A DNA stretch of 64,000 nt from Flammula alnicola (GCA_015499995.1 JADNRV010000053.1:124001-188000); one strand, 5' to 3'. Shown: positions 9,359 through 20,605, counted from the stretch's first letter. The notes: generated from the letters alone by a model not told the origin. Translations and numbers: made by a program.

Positions 9359-12300
9359 ATGCCTGGTGAACTTTTGCACCCACCCAGAGCGCCAACTGAC
9401 CAGCTACGCCTGGAGAGCTTCAAGACCCTTTCTCGCCTCCAGCTTATCTTCGAATTTCGACCTTGGCTGGAGCTCTCAAAAGACCATGTGAAGCGCCGCG
9501 TCGATTCGCCGTACTTTTTATTATGGGACTGCCTATGCTTTGGGGCCCCGCTAAACACCCTCCTGGAACTTATCGGATCGCCCACACCGCACCATCTCGT
9601 GGTAACGGTCGATGACTTTGACTTCAACCTCTCAGTCAAGCAGCGAAAGGAATTCTTTGCCAGCTTCATTCAACGCGTACAATCACTCGAGTCGCAGGGC
9701 CGGCTATCTTTTGGAGAGGTTTTGAGGGTGGAGGATTTTACGAGCGGTCTCAGTGCTGGGTTTTCAAGGGTGCGTGAAAACAGTTTCGTCACGCTTTTCA
9801 AACTAACATAAACCCTGGCCATTTCCAGGTCCTTCAGACAGTCAATCGCGTTCTATTTGCCCTTCATGCTTCCTATCCGGGAATATTCTCGGTACCACAC
9901 GGGTCTGAACCAAGACGCGCAAGTCTTATCCAACAACTGATTGAGGGCGAGCGCGCATATAATGCTAAGCTTGCCTTCACGGCTGTATGTCTTCTTTCAT
10001 TGCCTGCATTATCGTTGCTAGCCGCTAAAATCGAGATCGATTGACAGGACTCCGCTGCACAATTATACGAAAATCCTGTCGCTGCTCATCCTTCGCTTGA
10101 AGGGTTTATCATCAACTGTTCACGACTGATTCCTTATCACGAGCACGTCCTCAAGTCTCTCTCAGAAGTCACTGGAACCCCAGGAAGTGAAAATTGGGAA
10201 TCTATCTTCGCGTTCCAGGTAACTCTATTACCATCAGATGGAAAAAACTTTGGGCGCTAACCTAGCGCCACACGACAGAATAAAGTATTCTTCACCAGAA
10301 TGACAGGCTCGTACCGATCTATCTGTGCGAATTATCTTGCTTTCCAGAAATTCGTGAGCGACGTTAGCCTAGAGGTGTGAATCTTCAACAATTACGAAAG
10401 GTTTTCGACTAAATAAGACTCTTCACATATGACAGAAGGAGGCAAAAGAACTTGCTGGCAATGTTCTGCGAAGCCTCTCAAATGTTATATCTCGTTTCTC
10501 AGAATATCATTCTATATTTATTGTAGGCATCAGTTTGCATCTCGATTGCCCATTACTGACGTATATGCGCGTTGTTAGGCTATTCTGGAGGTTACATCTC
10601 CAACGGACCGTAACTCGTATGACAGCCTATGTACTATAACCCTGGAATCAAGTAAAATCTCAGAATCGCTGGCCGAAATTGGGCACGAACTTCGTACGAT
10701 GTGGTGTTTCCAGCTCCTCGGATCGCGCTTTGGCTCCTTCAACCCATTGGACCAGGAATCGTTCGGAAACGCCCTTCTGGACGACTGTCTCCTCGTGGAT
10801 CCAGTTTCGGGGCTGTATTACTCCGTCTTTCTTTTTGAAACCATGTTGTTGTGCTGTACGGACAACCGAAGGAGCGATATGGTCAATATAGGGAATACTC
10901 GTTATCCAGTCAAGCCTTGGGAGATTGGACCAGCGTTGATGGAAAAATACCCTCTGAACATCGTTCTCTCAATACCAACAGGCAGTCTCGTAGCTTTGCA
11001 CTGTATAGACGCAGGTATATATTTTCTTTCATCCTAGTGTATTACCCCGTACTCATCCAGAATTTAGCCTATTTCGAAATTACATGGGGAAATGATGCTG
11101 AATGTAGTGTTGTTTTCTACCCCGTTAATCATCACCAGTACACGCAATGGACGACATTACTCGAACCCTTCGTCTCGCGCGTATATCACTCCACCTCTGT
11201 CCCGCAATACCTTGAAGACAACGATGGCGCCAGCGTTTACTCCGGAGTATCCCTCTTAGTGATGGAAGATGAGCACAAATTCGGTCTAAGACGTCGTTCT
11301 TCCATGGCACGCCCTTGGAGTCTTATTGGAAGAAAAGGCGCCCACTCCGAAAGCTCGTCGATGCTTGGGGTCGATGTCAGCGACAAGGTCTCGATTCTTA
11401 GTCCAAACCTATTGCCCACATTGTTCTTGAATGGCTTATCTCGGAGTCCGCTCCATCTGAACTTCGTGCCTGACGCAGACCCTATCCCTTCCACCCATCT
11501 GCTAACGGAGTCTCCCACGGAATATTCTACGCCTTCGGAGGACAAACTCCATGTAAATGGTGTTCCAAAGGGCACACCGTTACCTGACCTCACGGACAGT
11601 GTCGTCAAAGAAGGCCAATTTCCAATAGCTCATGGCGGATATTCAGACGTGTGGAGGGCTACGTGGAAGAGAGATCAGTGTGATATGAAGGTCAGTAGTC
11701 CATCTACTTCTCTAATCGCTAGATCTAAAAACTTTTTAGGTGGCGGTCAAGGTCTTGCGCAACACAACAAGTGACCCAACGACGAAGGAAAAGCTCATCA
11801 AGGTGTGTTATTCACTCCAAAATTTCCGGAAAGGGCGGTTATTAACCCTGAACAGCGTTTACGTCATGAATTGCACATCTGGAAACAGTTAACTCATCCT
11901 CATGTTCTCGAGCTCTGTGGAACGGTGTCAAACTTTGGACCCGACGCTTCAATGGTCTGCCCCTGGCGTAAGAACGGGAGCATCACGAAGTATCTAGAGA
12001 GGTCTGGTGACATTCTTAGCGTTGAAGACCGATTAAAATTGGTGAGTATATTGCAAAATGACTTCTTCCGAGATGGTTATTTACAATTGACCTCGTAGAT
12101 TGCTGAAGTTGCGGATGGTTTGGCATATCGTAAGTTTATCTTTTTTATCTGATAAAGTCGCACTAAGTAACGAAATACTGTATATAGTGCACTCGTGCTC
12201 GGTAGTCCATGGAGATTTGACTGGTGTATGTGCCCGTCTTGCCCGCTGATCTAGTATACTTACTGATTACCCTCATTGCTAGTCAAATGTCCTTATAGAC

Positions 12301-12810
12301 GATGAACTGCATGCTCAGCTATGCGACTTTGGACTTTCTACCCTCCTTCTGGAGGAATGCCAGGACGATGGTATCTCAGTCCAATCGGTCTATACATCAC
12401 ATCTTGGAGGCTCCGTCCGCTGGGCTGACGCATACTTGTTTCGATCTTTCGATGACGACAAACCTCCTATCATAGGAACGCCGAATGATATATATTCCTT
12501 CGGAAGTGTCATGCTCGAGGTATTTCTTTCTCAGCCTTTTGTTCGGAGATCTCTTGACTCAATTTATTTTAAATAGATTCTGTCTGGCCGCATGCCTTAC
12601 CACTATCTTCGGACGGATGCACAGGTGGTCATTCAACTGCATCAAGGTATAAAGCCACGACGGCCTGCGTCGACGTTTGTTGATGATGACCAGTGGGATG
12701 TTATTCAAAGATGTTGGAAGGAATCTCCGGAAGACAGACCGACCGCGCAGGACGTCCTACGATTTACTCAGGATCTTCTTAACCCATGGATACCTTCTCG
12801 AGCTACGTAA
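9359..12810 (+). CDS. Cdc24-like (CH-DH-PH) protein fused to a C-terminal protein kinase
   Basis: Thirteen exons, all phase-consistent, give 916 residues: 9359..9769, 9829..9984, 10048..10218, 10279..10374, 10436..10522, 10579..10989, 11061..11690, 11740..11802, 11856..12041, 12099..12129, 12188..12225, 12283..12519, 12577..12810. Residues 15-165 resemble the calponin-like N-terminus of Cdc24 (YFLLWDCLCFGAPLNTLLEL, VLQTVNRVLFALH). Residues about 175-340 resemble a RhoGEF DH domain (LIQQLIEGERAYNAKLAF, IFAFQNKVFFTRMTGSY). A Cdc24-type PH follows (LLDDCLLVDP, YYSVFLFETMLLCC, W...YTQW). After a Ser-rich linker, residues 630-910 form a TKL-like kinase: HGGYSDVW, VAVKVL, VVHGDLTGSNVLI, CDFGLS, PNDIYSFGSVMLE, DRPTAQDVL. 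Cdc24 proteins normally end in PB1, not a kinase. The DH core segment expected to read like PVQRxxKYPLLL is degenerate (ISRFSEYHSIFI), so exchange activity is doubtful. The intron at 10990 was chosen because it keeps the PH frame. Confidence 0.82.
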
Positions 12811-13297
12811 TTACTTGTGAGCGTCTCGTAAAAAAATAATTCTTCAACCGAGAAAACATTGCAATATAGCCTACAATTGACGACTCTGGGGTAGTAAAAG
12901 TATATTGTATCACGGCTTGTATCATTAGATTTACAGAGCATATAACGCTTCTGTATCAAACCAAGAAACTTTCACGAAACAAGGAAAAGATCCCCTCCCT
13001 CTAGATTAGCGCAAGACCACCTTGGTTTGTACATGATGAGGGCTTAGAGGGAGGGTGAAGGATATTCTCTTGCTATTGGCGATCAGGTGAAAAATACATG
13101 CCACTTACTGTCCAAGCAAACACACCCTCACCTCTGGTGATAATCCACCCTGAAGTTTACGATGCCAGAAGCGAAAGAAGGTACTAGCAGAATTTTGGTT
13201 CCTGACCCCTCCTCTCTCTATCTTAGATATCTCTGTCATCTATTATATGTAATATGCATTCTCTTCAAAGCAATGAATCTGGAAAGTACAAATTGAA
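12811..13297. other. Intergenic stretch
   Basis: About 490 bp between convergent 3' ends of the kinase fusion and the first F-box gene. No further gene was recognised. The last 40 bases before 13298 (cataaagctagaacag) recur 3' of the F-box remnant at 18560, so the F-box 3' flank is part of a duplicated unit. Confidence 0.5.
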
Positions 13298-15055
13298 TCA
13301 TAAAGCTAGAACAGAGGCTTCGTCAATATCAGGAAGATCCCAGGAACGTCCATCCTCCGCCAGCCCAAACGACGTCGAAAGTGGATCAGTGGTGCTCGAC
13401 GCCCCTGGTCGATATGTGAGCTCCAGCTTGAAATCTATTCCCGCTGCCTTTGCATGACGATCAACATCTGCAGCAATATCCGTTTCCCTCTGAGTATTGA
13501 AGGTCACCCTGACACGTTTCAGAACAACGATTCCCCGCCGTGAAGCCTCTGGGTCCAGTCTTCCAATGATGAATTTTAGCAAGTCTTCAGCCATGATCGT
13601 TTTCGCGAACGATGCCTCGAATATTTCCAAGTCTGGGAGCAGGGTCTCTTCCCGAGTCGCTTTGACTGCTAACGTGTTCAGGTCGAAGACGTGTACTAGT
13701 CCCGCGTCGGGATGCTCTCGGAGCGTTCGTGATGGTTTGTGAGGCTCTGGGCCAAGTACTAGATGCCTAATAAGCGGAGCGAGCCGAAAGGACTCGGATA
13801 TGTCGCGAGCTGATAATTCCCGTGGCTCGAAAGTCAACTTGACGATTGACGTCGACTTCTCAATCAAGGAGAGAATTGGGGATGGAATATCCATGTCCTC
13901 TTGACGTCGAAATAAAGGACGCCGTTGATAGTCGATCCACCTGAGGTTCGGGGCACTGATGGAACGGAAAAAGGCTGTACTAAAATTGATGCTCCCTAAG
14001 TCTTCAATGCACAGTGATTGTAGGTGTGGAAGAGATACCGTGCTACTTGGTGGTGTGAATACCTCGTCCATGGATTCGATGATAGTGAATTTGCAATGGA
14101 CAAGGTTAGGAAATTTTTCGAAGAGCATGAGAGCCTGATTTTGGCTGATCGATGAATAGAGGCATAGGTATGTGAGGGAAAGAATATTTTCTGTGAATGT
14201 AGAGGCAGATTTCAGCCCATAGAGCGACATCTTTCGCAAATTTGGTGCCTTCCACAAGACGGCAGTATTCCAGGAATATTCTTCCGCGTTTCGTTGATGA
14301 AGGCTCGCTCTGAAGATTCTGAGCATAGGTATCATGTCGACTGAAAGCATCGCATCCAGTTTTTGGTAGATGTCAAGAGGCATGGATAATTCGACATCGA
14401 TCCAACGTGCTGCAAAAGGAAGAATGGCGTTAAATATTCCAAGCAATATCTGTGCTTCCCATTGAGAGATGGGTCCAAATGGCTCCCGTTCAAGGCCGAA
14501 ATAAAAGACTGATAACGATATAGGACAATTGCCGGATCGGGAAAGCCAGTCCTTTGCAGCTTCAGACCGTAGCGTCGCGACCCGACCAAAATCCTGGCGA
14601 CGCATCTCCAAATACTGCTCTGAGTTATCTTCCGTAGCATAAGGTGATTCGCATGGAAATGGGATATGTAGTCTTGCCCAGAGGTGGGGCGAAGACAAAG
14701 CAGCGGATCGCCACGTGCTGCATACGCGAGTAAGGAGCAAAGGAGCCTCGGAAGTGCTCATTATAGGATTTCGGTGAGTCGGTAGGCAATGGTAAAAGAT
14801 TTCGTTCCACATCTCAGGCGGGATACGGCGAGCAGGGGATAGTATCCTGTTGTACGCGTTAATGGCCTTTTGGGTCGTTCGTTCTTTCTCTTTGAGATCC
14901 TCGAGGAGCTTATCCAGACGTCGAATTTCAGCCTGAATACTTCGAAGTTCCTTGATTGGTTCTTCCAGTAGTTCCTTGACTTGAGCGATCGTCGCCTTTG
15001 AAGGCGCTTCGTTATTCTCCAATAGCCGGGAAAGATCAGGATCAGGATTGTCCAT
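13298..15055 (-). CDS. F-box protein (intact paralogue 1)
   Basis: A single exon of 585 residues from the Met of MDNPDPDLSRLLENNEAPS, the start position shared with the other family members; an upstream in-frame Met at 15106 is less likely. A coiled coil (KELLEEPIKELRSIQAEIRR...) of about 60 residues precedes a canonical F-box: LSPARRIPPEMWNEIFYHCL, TRVCSTWRSAALSSPHLWARL. The remainder looks like irregular leucine-rich repeats (SLPHLQSLCIEDLGS, NLRWIDYQ, LAPLIRHLVLGPEP). Such proteins recruit substrates to SCF (Skp1-cullin-F-box) ubiquitin ligases; the substrate is unknown. It ends DIDEASVLAL, the same tail as the copy ending at 63851, so those two are closer to each other than to the 31-54 kb copies, which end in QDIEED or QDIEVQED. 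Confidence 0.88.
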   Translation of the reverse strand: MDNPDPDLSRLLENNEAPSKATIAQVKELLEEPIKELRSIQAEIRRLDKLLEDLKEKERTTQKAINAYNRILSPARRIPPEMWNEIFYHCLPTHRNPIMSTSEAPLLLTRVCSTWRSAALSSPHLWARLHIPFPCESPYATEDNSEQYLEMRRQDFGRVATLRSEAAKDWLSRSGNCPISLSVFYFGLEREPFGPISQWEAQILLGIFNAILPFAARWIDVELSMPLDIYQKLDAMLSVDMIPMLRIFRASLHQRNAEEYSWNTAVLWKAPNLRKMSLYGLKSASTFTENILSLTYLCLYSSISQNQALMLFEKFPNLVHCKFTIIESMDEVFTPPSSTVSLPHLQSLCIEDLGSINFSTAFFRSISAPNLRWIDYQRRPLFRRQEDMDIPSPILSLIEKSTSIVKLTFEPRELSARDISESFRLAPLIRHLVLGPEPHKPSRTLREHPDAGLVHVFDLNTLAVKATREETLLPDLEIFEASFAKTIMAEDLLKFIIGRLDPEASRRGIVVLKRVRVTFNTQRETDIAADVDRHAKAAGIDFKLELTYRPGASSTTDPLSTSFGLAEDGRSWDLPDIDEASVLAL

Positions 15056-16092
15056 CGATAGAGCCTCTACGACGTGATATGAAGCAAAAGATATCTTGAA
15101 AACCATCAGTCGAGGAAGTTCTGCGAACTAAAATGACTCACCCGGAAAATTGAGATGGGAGTAAGAGGGATTCTCAGGGAAGTATATCATATCAAACATA
15201 TTAAGAGAGGGGTTTGCTTATGTCAAAATGTTATGTAATAATCTTACGTAATAGTTATGTAAGCTTTCAAAAGCCTACAAACGCCGGACGCGAAGCGGCC
15301 GGCACCACCCTCGCGGAGCGAGGGTCAAGCGCAGCTTGTCAGAGTTGAATAAGAGTCAAGAATCGTTTGCGTGTAATACTAATGGTAAGCTCAAGACCGT
15401 TGTGTGGGTCGGATTGATCCGGACGGGCCGAACGTGCCAGTAAATCTGGATTTTGGAAACACCGCCGCACATGACCGGCGGTGTGTGCGACGGCAACCAC
15501 CGAACATGACCAAGCGCTCCTGGCTGCTTCGGCCAAGCTTCGGCAGGTGATAAATTTGGCAGCGCTTGTCAGCCGCCTGCCCCGCCGTGCTCATTGGATC
15601 TCTTAAACCAGGTAACGCCCACTGTAGAAGTTCCCGCTGTTTCTAAAAATCATATCGCCCTAGTATTAACACGAAAACACCTTTTTTTACATTAAAATAA
15701 TTACTTTTGCTCACCCAGAGACTCGGAATTCTGTCATGAATATTGCATGAATGTTTTTACTTTAAGGGCCACCATAGATCATCAATATCCAGAGGGATAA
15801 GAAGTACCATACAATGTCCATTAAGTATACCTATCTTCTCCTTAGTAATATTATTAATAGAGAACTATAAGTTACGTACCACTTTGGGGACGAATGAATC
15901 AAAGAAATGCTGCCTGGGCGATCCTAATTGATTATTGTTGACCCCTACTTACCAAAAAATCGATAATTAATTCAGAGAAGGGAGAGCTGCAGAAAATAAA
16001 CGTGACATTTTATCTATAAATCCCTGTTGTTTTACCTACGTAAGTACAACCTACGATAGGCGAGGGACTCAGTGGAGGTCGGAGGGCCTTGG
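15056..16092. other. Long gene-free stretch with GC-rich hairpins
   Basis: About 1 kb with no supported gene. It contains small GC-rich inverted repeats, such as CCCTCGC-GGA-GCGAGGG near 15310..15326 and a CACCGCCG/CGGCGGTG pair near 15459..15484, inside otherwise AT-rich DNA. These may be remnants of small mobile elements, but no terminal repeats with target duplications were identified. Confidence 0.4.
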
Positions 16093-16372
16093 CGTACTGT
16101 CCCATTTCGATCAATTCGGCAGTAACGCGTAACGGGCAGTCCCAAATCGCCGGAATGTAACGGATGTAACGGATGTTCTGGCCATGTGCCGAATCCGTCT
16201 GAGCAATCGGGGGAAAAAAGGCCTAAAAAGGCTCAAAAATCGCAAAAAAAATCCCCACCTGCCGAAAAAAATTGGAGGTAACGGTCATTTCTGCAAGGTG
16301 CCGAAATCCAAATTTCGGCAGGTGTGTAACGCGTAACAAGGCCTGCCGAATTGATTGAAATGGGACAGTACG
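16093..16372. mobile_element. MITE-like element with 30-bp terminal inverted repeats and TA ends
   Basis: The left end 16093..16122 and right end 16343..16372 are reverse complements with one mismatch in 30 (cgtactgtcccatttc then g/a). Both ends contain TA directly before the motif CTGTCCCATTTC, so a TA target duplication of the Tc1/mariner type fits, giving an element of about 274 bp between the TA dinucleotides. The inside repeats a GTAACGCGTAAC motif near both ends and has no coding capacity. It is therefore a non-autonomous MITE; the transposase source is not in the window. Confidence 0.75.
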
Positions 16373-17097
16373 TTGGAGGCAAGTCACGAGAGTGCGGCGG
16401 ACTTTGCCGCCGCACTGATCGCCGCACTTTTGATGGCGCACTTTCCAATTCACAGATGCCCTCGAACGTGCAACCTCCACTCATCAAGGCGCTCAGCAAA
16501 TTGAATAGTTCCTTTCTGAATGTGAATCTCGGAATCTTGCACTCTGCATGTCAAAAGGAGTTTCTCAAACCTCTGGAACAGCCTGAGTCATGATGGGTAC
16601 GACTGAAATGAAGGACGACATAAAGACGAAACAAGGGAGCAAAAACCCCAAAAAAGCCACCTCATCAACAACCTCAATCCCCCCGACTCCCAGAGCACAG
16701 CGGCTGCACAATATACATATTGTGACTGTCCAGAAGCGGTGGCCAGGTGGATCGGTTCATGAAACCCCAAATTTGGAGAGGAAACTCGAAGTTGAAGGCG
16801 CGAAATGGAAGTTGAAATGGCGAGATTTGGTAAAGTCAAGGTTGAAGCGGTGGGATTGAAGTGGAGTGGCGAGGTGAAGTGGTGCAATCGACGAGGTACG
16901 TTTATCTTTAGAACAAGCCTTTTTGATCGGCGGCTATAGATCTCTTGCGTGCACGTTCAACGCCATGGACAGCCGTTGAACGTTCAACAAGCCGACTACT
17001 GAGATATCGCTGTCTTCGACTACAACTCTTCTTATCAAGTCTTGTGCATCAGATGATTCTGTAACTGTATCGTCCGTTTAGGACCACCTCGCTCGCC
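16373..17097. other. Upstream region of the M35 protease gene
   Basis: No supported gene. A GTGCGGCGG/CCGCCGCAC hairpin lies near 16392..16415. The last 250 bp or so before the TATA box are recognisably duplicated at 22210..22430, upstream of the second, broken M35 copy. The duplication therefore took the promoter with it. Confidence 0.55.
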
Positions 17098-17103
17098 TAT
17101 AAA
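17098..17103 (+). promoter_or_regulatory. TATA box of the M35 protease gene
   Basis: TATAAA lies 60 bp upstream of the ATG at 17163. The same sequence context (GCCTATAAATG) is kept at 22430 upstream of the paralogue. Confidence 0.65.
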
Positions 17104-17162
17104 TGGGACCCTCTTTGCGAGAAATGTCGATTCATTGAAGCCCCAACTCAAACGACTTCATC

Positions 17163-18422
17163 ATGTTCTCAAACACCCTCCATGGAGCTTTCCTCACCCT
17201 CACTTCGCTCGCCGTCGTTGTTTTGGCTACTCGATCCATTTCCCTGGAAGTGACTGGTATGTGATTCTTTTTTGCGAGTCTGCTTCGTTTCCACGTTAAT
17301 GTTTTTACAGGTCCTCCCTCTGTCGCGTCCGTGGAACATCTCAAGGTTATTGCGACCATTACGAACACAGGAGACGAGACTGTCAAGGTCCTCAATGATC
17401 CCCGCGGCCCGCTGTCTAAGCTTCCTACTGATACCTTTGCGATCACGGACGCAACAGGCGCCCAACCTTCCTTCACAGGTATCAAGGTTAAGTATGTCCC
17501 TAAGACGGCCGTCGCTCTTGGAGCCTACACCGTTCTATCGCCTGGCGAGTCCATCGACGTAGAGCACAATCGTACGTTAAACTTGTGCCCTATTTTCAAT
17601 TACAACTTACATCTATTTCTAATTTAGTCGCTCAAGCGTACAACTTCACGGCTTCTGGCGCAGGCAGTTATGATTTCCGTGCACGCAACATTTTCTATGT
17701 TGTGAACGACGACGAGACGATCTCGCATATCTACGCCGACTCCAAGTCTCATGCAGCCAAGATTTCTGGAATGCTCGCATCTACCCGACCCACCCTCGCC
17801 AAACGCGTGACCTACAAGGGGTGCAGTTCGTCCCAGCATACCTCCCTAGTTGCGGCGGCGGCGGCTGCTCAAAGCTATGCTGCGAGTGCCTCATCGTATA
17901 TTAGCTCCCACACCAACTCCACGACTCGCTTCACAACCTGGTTCGGCACGTACACCACTGCACGACACTCTACCGTTGAATCCCACTTTTCGGCCATCAG
18001 CAGCAACACTTTCTCTTCATATACGTTTGATTGCACATGCACTGACTCAGACACCTACGCATACGTCTATCCCGATACGTAAGTTTCTCGATAATCCCTC
18101 TTTGTTGATCGATTCTAAATCGAACCTTTAAAAGTTTCGGAACAGTTTATCTGTGCGGCGCGTTCTGGAGCGCCCCAACCACTGGTACTGACTCCAAGGC
18201 GAGCACCTTAATCTTACTCGAACGGCGAAATATTGACCATTATATTTTCAGGGTGGAACACTTGTGCATGAGTCTTCTCACTTCACCAGAAACGGAGGCA
18301 CAGATGATAACGCCTACGGACAGTCAGCATGCGAATCGCTCGCGAAGAGCGACCCAGCATCGGCTGTCGACAATGCCGATACGCATGAGTATTTTGCTGA
18401 GAACAGCCCAACTCTCGCTTAA
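17163..18422 (+). CDS. Secreted peptidyl-Lys metalloendopeptidase (M35, aspzincin)
   Basis: Five exons (17163..17256, 17311..17571, 17628..18078, 18135..18198, 18252..18422) give 346 residues, close to the usual precursor length. An N-terminal signal peptide (MFSNTLHGAFLTLTSLAVVV) is followed by a beta-rich propeptide (VIATITNTGDETVKVL, GPLSKLPTDTF) and the mature protease with YLCGAFW. The zinc motif is HESSH with the third ligand Asp nine residues on (FTRNGGTDD), and the family tail DNADTHEYFAEN follows. The enzyme cleaves before lysine outside the cell. The fourth intron appears to use a GC donor (AAG|GCGAGC ... TTCAG), because no GT donor keeps the SKGGTLVHES frame. A partial copy with a damaged start lies at 22495. 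Confidence 0.93.
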
Positions 18423-18559
18423 TGCCTCTACCAATTTTTCAATTATGGATTTGGGGTGCTTGAGTACAGTCATCAAACTCATAGCTATGATTAGACGCCC
18501 GTCACTTGTGCTGTACTGTACGTACGCGTAATAGTAGAAAGACAGTACCGTTTGAAGTC

Positions 18560-19365
18560 ATAAAGCTAGAACAGAGGCTTCGTGGATATCAGGACAATTC
18601 ATCGTCTGTTATTCCAAACGATGGCGAAATGGCGCTCAATGACCCTGCTTGATAAGTGGGATCTGGTTGATATGTGAGCTCCAACTTGAAATCTATGCAC
18701 GCTGCTTTAGCAATATCCCTCTGCCTCGGTCTATCGAACGTCATCCTGACATATTTCAGAATGGCGATTCCATGCCCATGCAGCTTCACGATCCAGTCTG
18801 CGCACGATAAATTGCAACAAATCGTCATCGCTGAAATTCTTCACTAACAACGCCTCAATTATTTCCAACTTCGGGAGTAGAGTCTTTTCAACTTCTCGGG
18901 TCGCTTTGACTGCTACTGTGTTCAGGTCGAAGTTGTCCCTTCGGCCCATTATAGGTTGTTCTTGGGAGATAATTCGTGACGGTCCCCTGGGTTCCTCGCC
19001 AACTACGAGATGCCTAATAAGGCGGTGCGAAGCGACAGCGCTAGCATTCAGATTTGTCGTGGGTTGATACCCTGCGTGGGTTTAAAGTCAGCTTGGTAAT
19101 AAAGGTCGACCTCTCAATCAAGGAGAAAACAGGTGAGGGAAAGTTCGCGGCCCCGCCATGCTGAGAGATTGAGACTCTTCGGCGCATTGATGGATCGGAG
19201 GAAGACTTTGCCATCATTTGCCATGCTGCCCGAGTCCCGAATGCATGGTGATTTTAAATGGGGAAGAGATAATGTATTTCGTGGTTCGAATACCTCATCC
19301 TTGGTGTCGACGACAACCAAAATGCGAAGAGAAGAAGTGGATCTCCGAGCACAAGTTAACAGCAA
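18560..19365 (-). pseudogene. F-box protein remnant (C-terminal part only)
   Basis: The minus strand holds decayed pieces of the F-box C-terminal region in several frames: LSLPHLKSPCIRDSGS with VFLRSINAPK near 19150-19290, then FDLNTVAVKATREVEKTLLP and NFSDDDLLQFIVRRLDRE near 18790-18930, then KLELTYQPDP and SPSFGI near the end. The F-box and coiled coil are absent and at least three frame breaks are needed. Its 3' flank matches that of the intact gene at 13298. It lies just 3' of the intact M35 gene, the same neighbour arrangement as M35 copy 2 with the F-box pseudogene at 23770. Confidence 0.8.
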
Positions 19366-19560
19366 GTATCGTTTTAGGGTTTATAATTGCCTGACTGCCA
19401 AGCAACACCACAAGTTCAAATCAATTCCGGTGAATAATATTTCTTCTGAATATTTCTTCAAGTTCTGTGTTCTTCAGCTAATATACGTGCACAACCATTG
19501 CTACCCAGAAACTAGGGACTGGTGGGCCACTTGATCATGAAAGGATCAGAGACTTTGGCA

Positions 19561-20528
19561 TTAGAAATCGCTGCCCTTGGATCCAGGGTCAAAGCGCCAC
19601 TGGCCGCAAAGATCAGTTTCGTAGCCTCCCTACGAAGGAGTCATACATAAATATCACAATCATATAAGATTCAGCATCCAAACAAACCTGTTTGCCGTTC
19701 ACTCCGCGCGTGTTGCAGCCGTCAAGAGGCTCTCTGAGGAGTCGATTGCAGTTACCGTCGATTGTGAAGCTACAGCTAATTTTTAAAATGGTAAATAACA
19801 TATAGGTAGCAGTGATTTGTATGGCATATAACGTACCCATTTATGGCTGCACCGCTCACATATATAGTGAATGTACCATAGTCATAGCGAGACTAGAATG
19901 ATTGTGAGCTAGAACAGTGAGGAAGAAGACGAGGCTAACATAGAGGGTATGTCCATCTGGAACATAGACGCCAATGGCACGATTGCTAGGGAGCACATCT
20001 TTTAATTAGACCGGATAGCTATGGTATGGTTGAATAGCGCAGCGTACTTGCAGAAGTCGTCAATCACAGACGCGGCGGGTGCACGATCGACCTGAAAGAG
20101 TCGGCCAAAGCCGCGCACAATAAGACCGAATAGTGTTCACAAGATGAGCGAATACATACAGCGGTGCCTGTGTTGTAACAGGTGACTACCTCTGTGCCCT
20201 CACGTTTTGCAAGAGTCGTATTACCAGCTAGGTAGTAGAATTTACGCCGAATTTACGATGTCAGCACTCCATATTACTGCTAATTCGTTGCTGATCAACC
20301 GACCTTTGATAAATCCAGTTTCGTTGCTGATCAACCGACCTTTGATAAATCCAGTTTCGACGCTGATCCACTGTAGAAAGTGAAAGCCGTTTAGGAAACA
20401 GGCGTAGTCCATGGCCAGTAGCGCCAACGTACCTTTGCGGGGGCCGCAGCCTCAGGTGTCGTGGATATAGTCCCCGCAAATGCAGAGGTAGCCATAGCAA
20501 GGAGTGCAGTAACGGTAAAGGATTTCAT
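19561..20528 (-). CDS. Small secreted Cys-containing protein, putative effector-like
   Basis: Eight short exons splice in frame to about 165 residues: 20528..20433, 20370..20340 (tentative), 20227..20160, 20091..20048, 19985..19940, 19892..19837, 19775..19688, 19629..19561. The N-terminus MKSFTVTALLAMATSAFAG is a clear signal peptide. A Kex2-like LAKR site precedes the mature part, which starts near EVVTCYNTGTA and contains IGVYVPDGHTLY, FTIYVSGAAINGCSFTID, GNCNRLLREPLDGCNT and, at the end, GKQGGYETDLCGQWRFDP. The CNRLLR...D.CNT...KQGG...CG.W..DP pattern is familiar from secreted proteins of mushrooms, but I know of no assigned function. The 31-base second exon is needed to keep phase and lies next to a 36-bp tandem duplication. 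Confidence 0.75.
20284..20369. repeat. 36-bp tandem duplication around exon 2 of the small secreted protein gene
   Basis: The unit starting TTCGTTGCTGATCAACCGAC is present twice in a row (20284..20319 and 20320..20355), followed by a partial, diverged third start (TTCGACGCTGATCCA). It lies between exons 2 and 3 of the secreted-protein gene and duplicates part of the tentative exon 2 with its donor site. Confidence 0.8.
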
Positions 20529-20599
20529 TGCTCTGGAAAGGTTCTGCTGGTGTTCAAGAGGGAATTGAAGCTAATACTTTCTCTACAATGGGGGTGGCC

Positions 20600-20605
20600 T
20601 TTATA
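20600..20605 (-). promoter_or_regulatory. TATA box of the small secreted protein gene
   Basis: On the minus strand TATAAA lies about 72 bp upstream of the ATG at 20528, in the context GGTATAAAGGCC. Confidence 0.55.
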
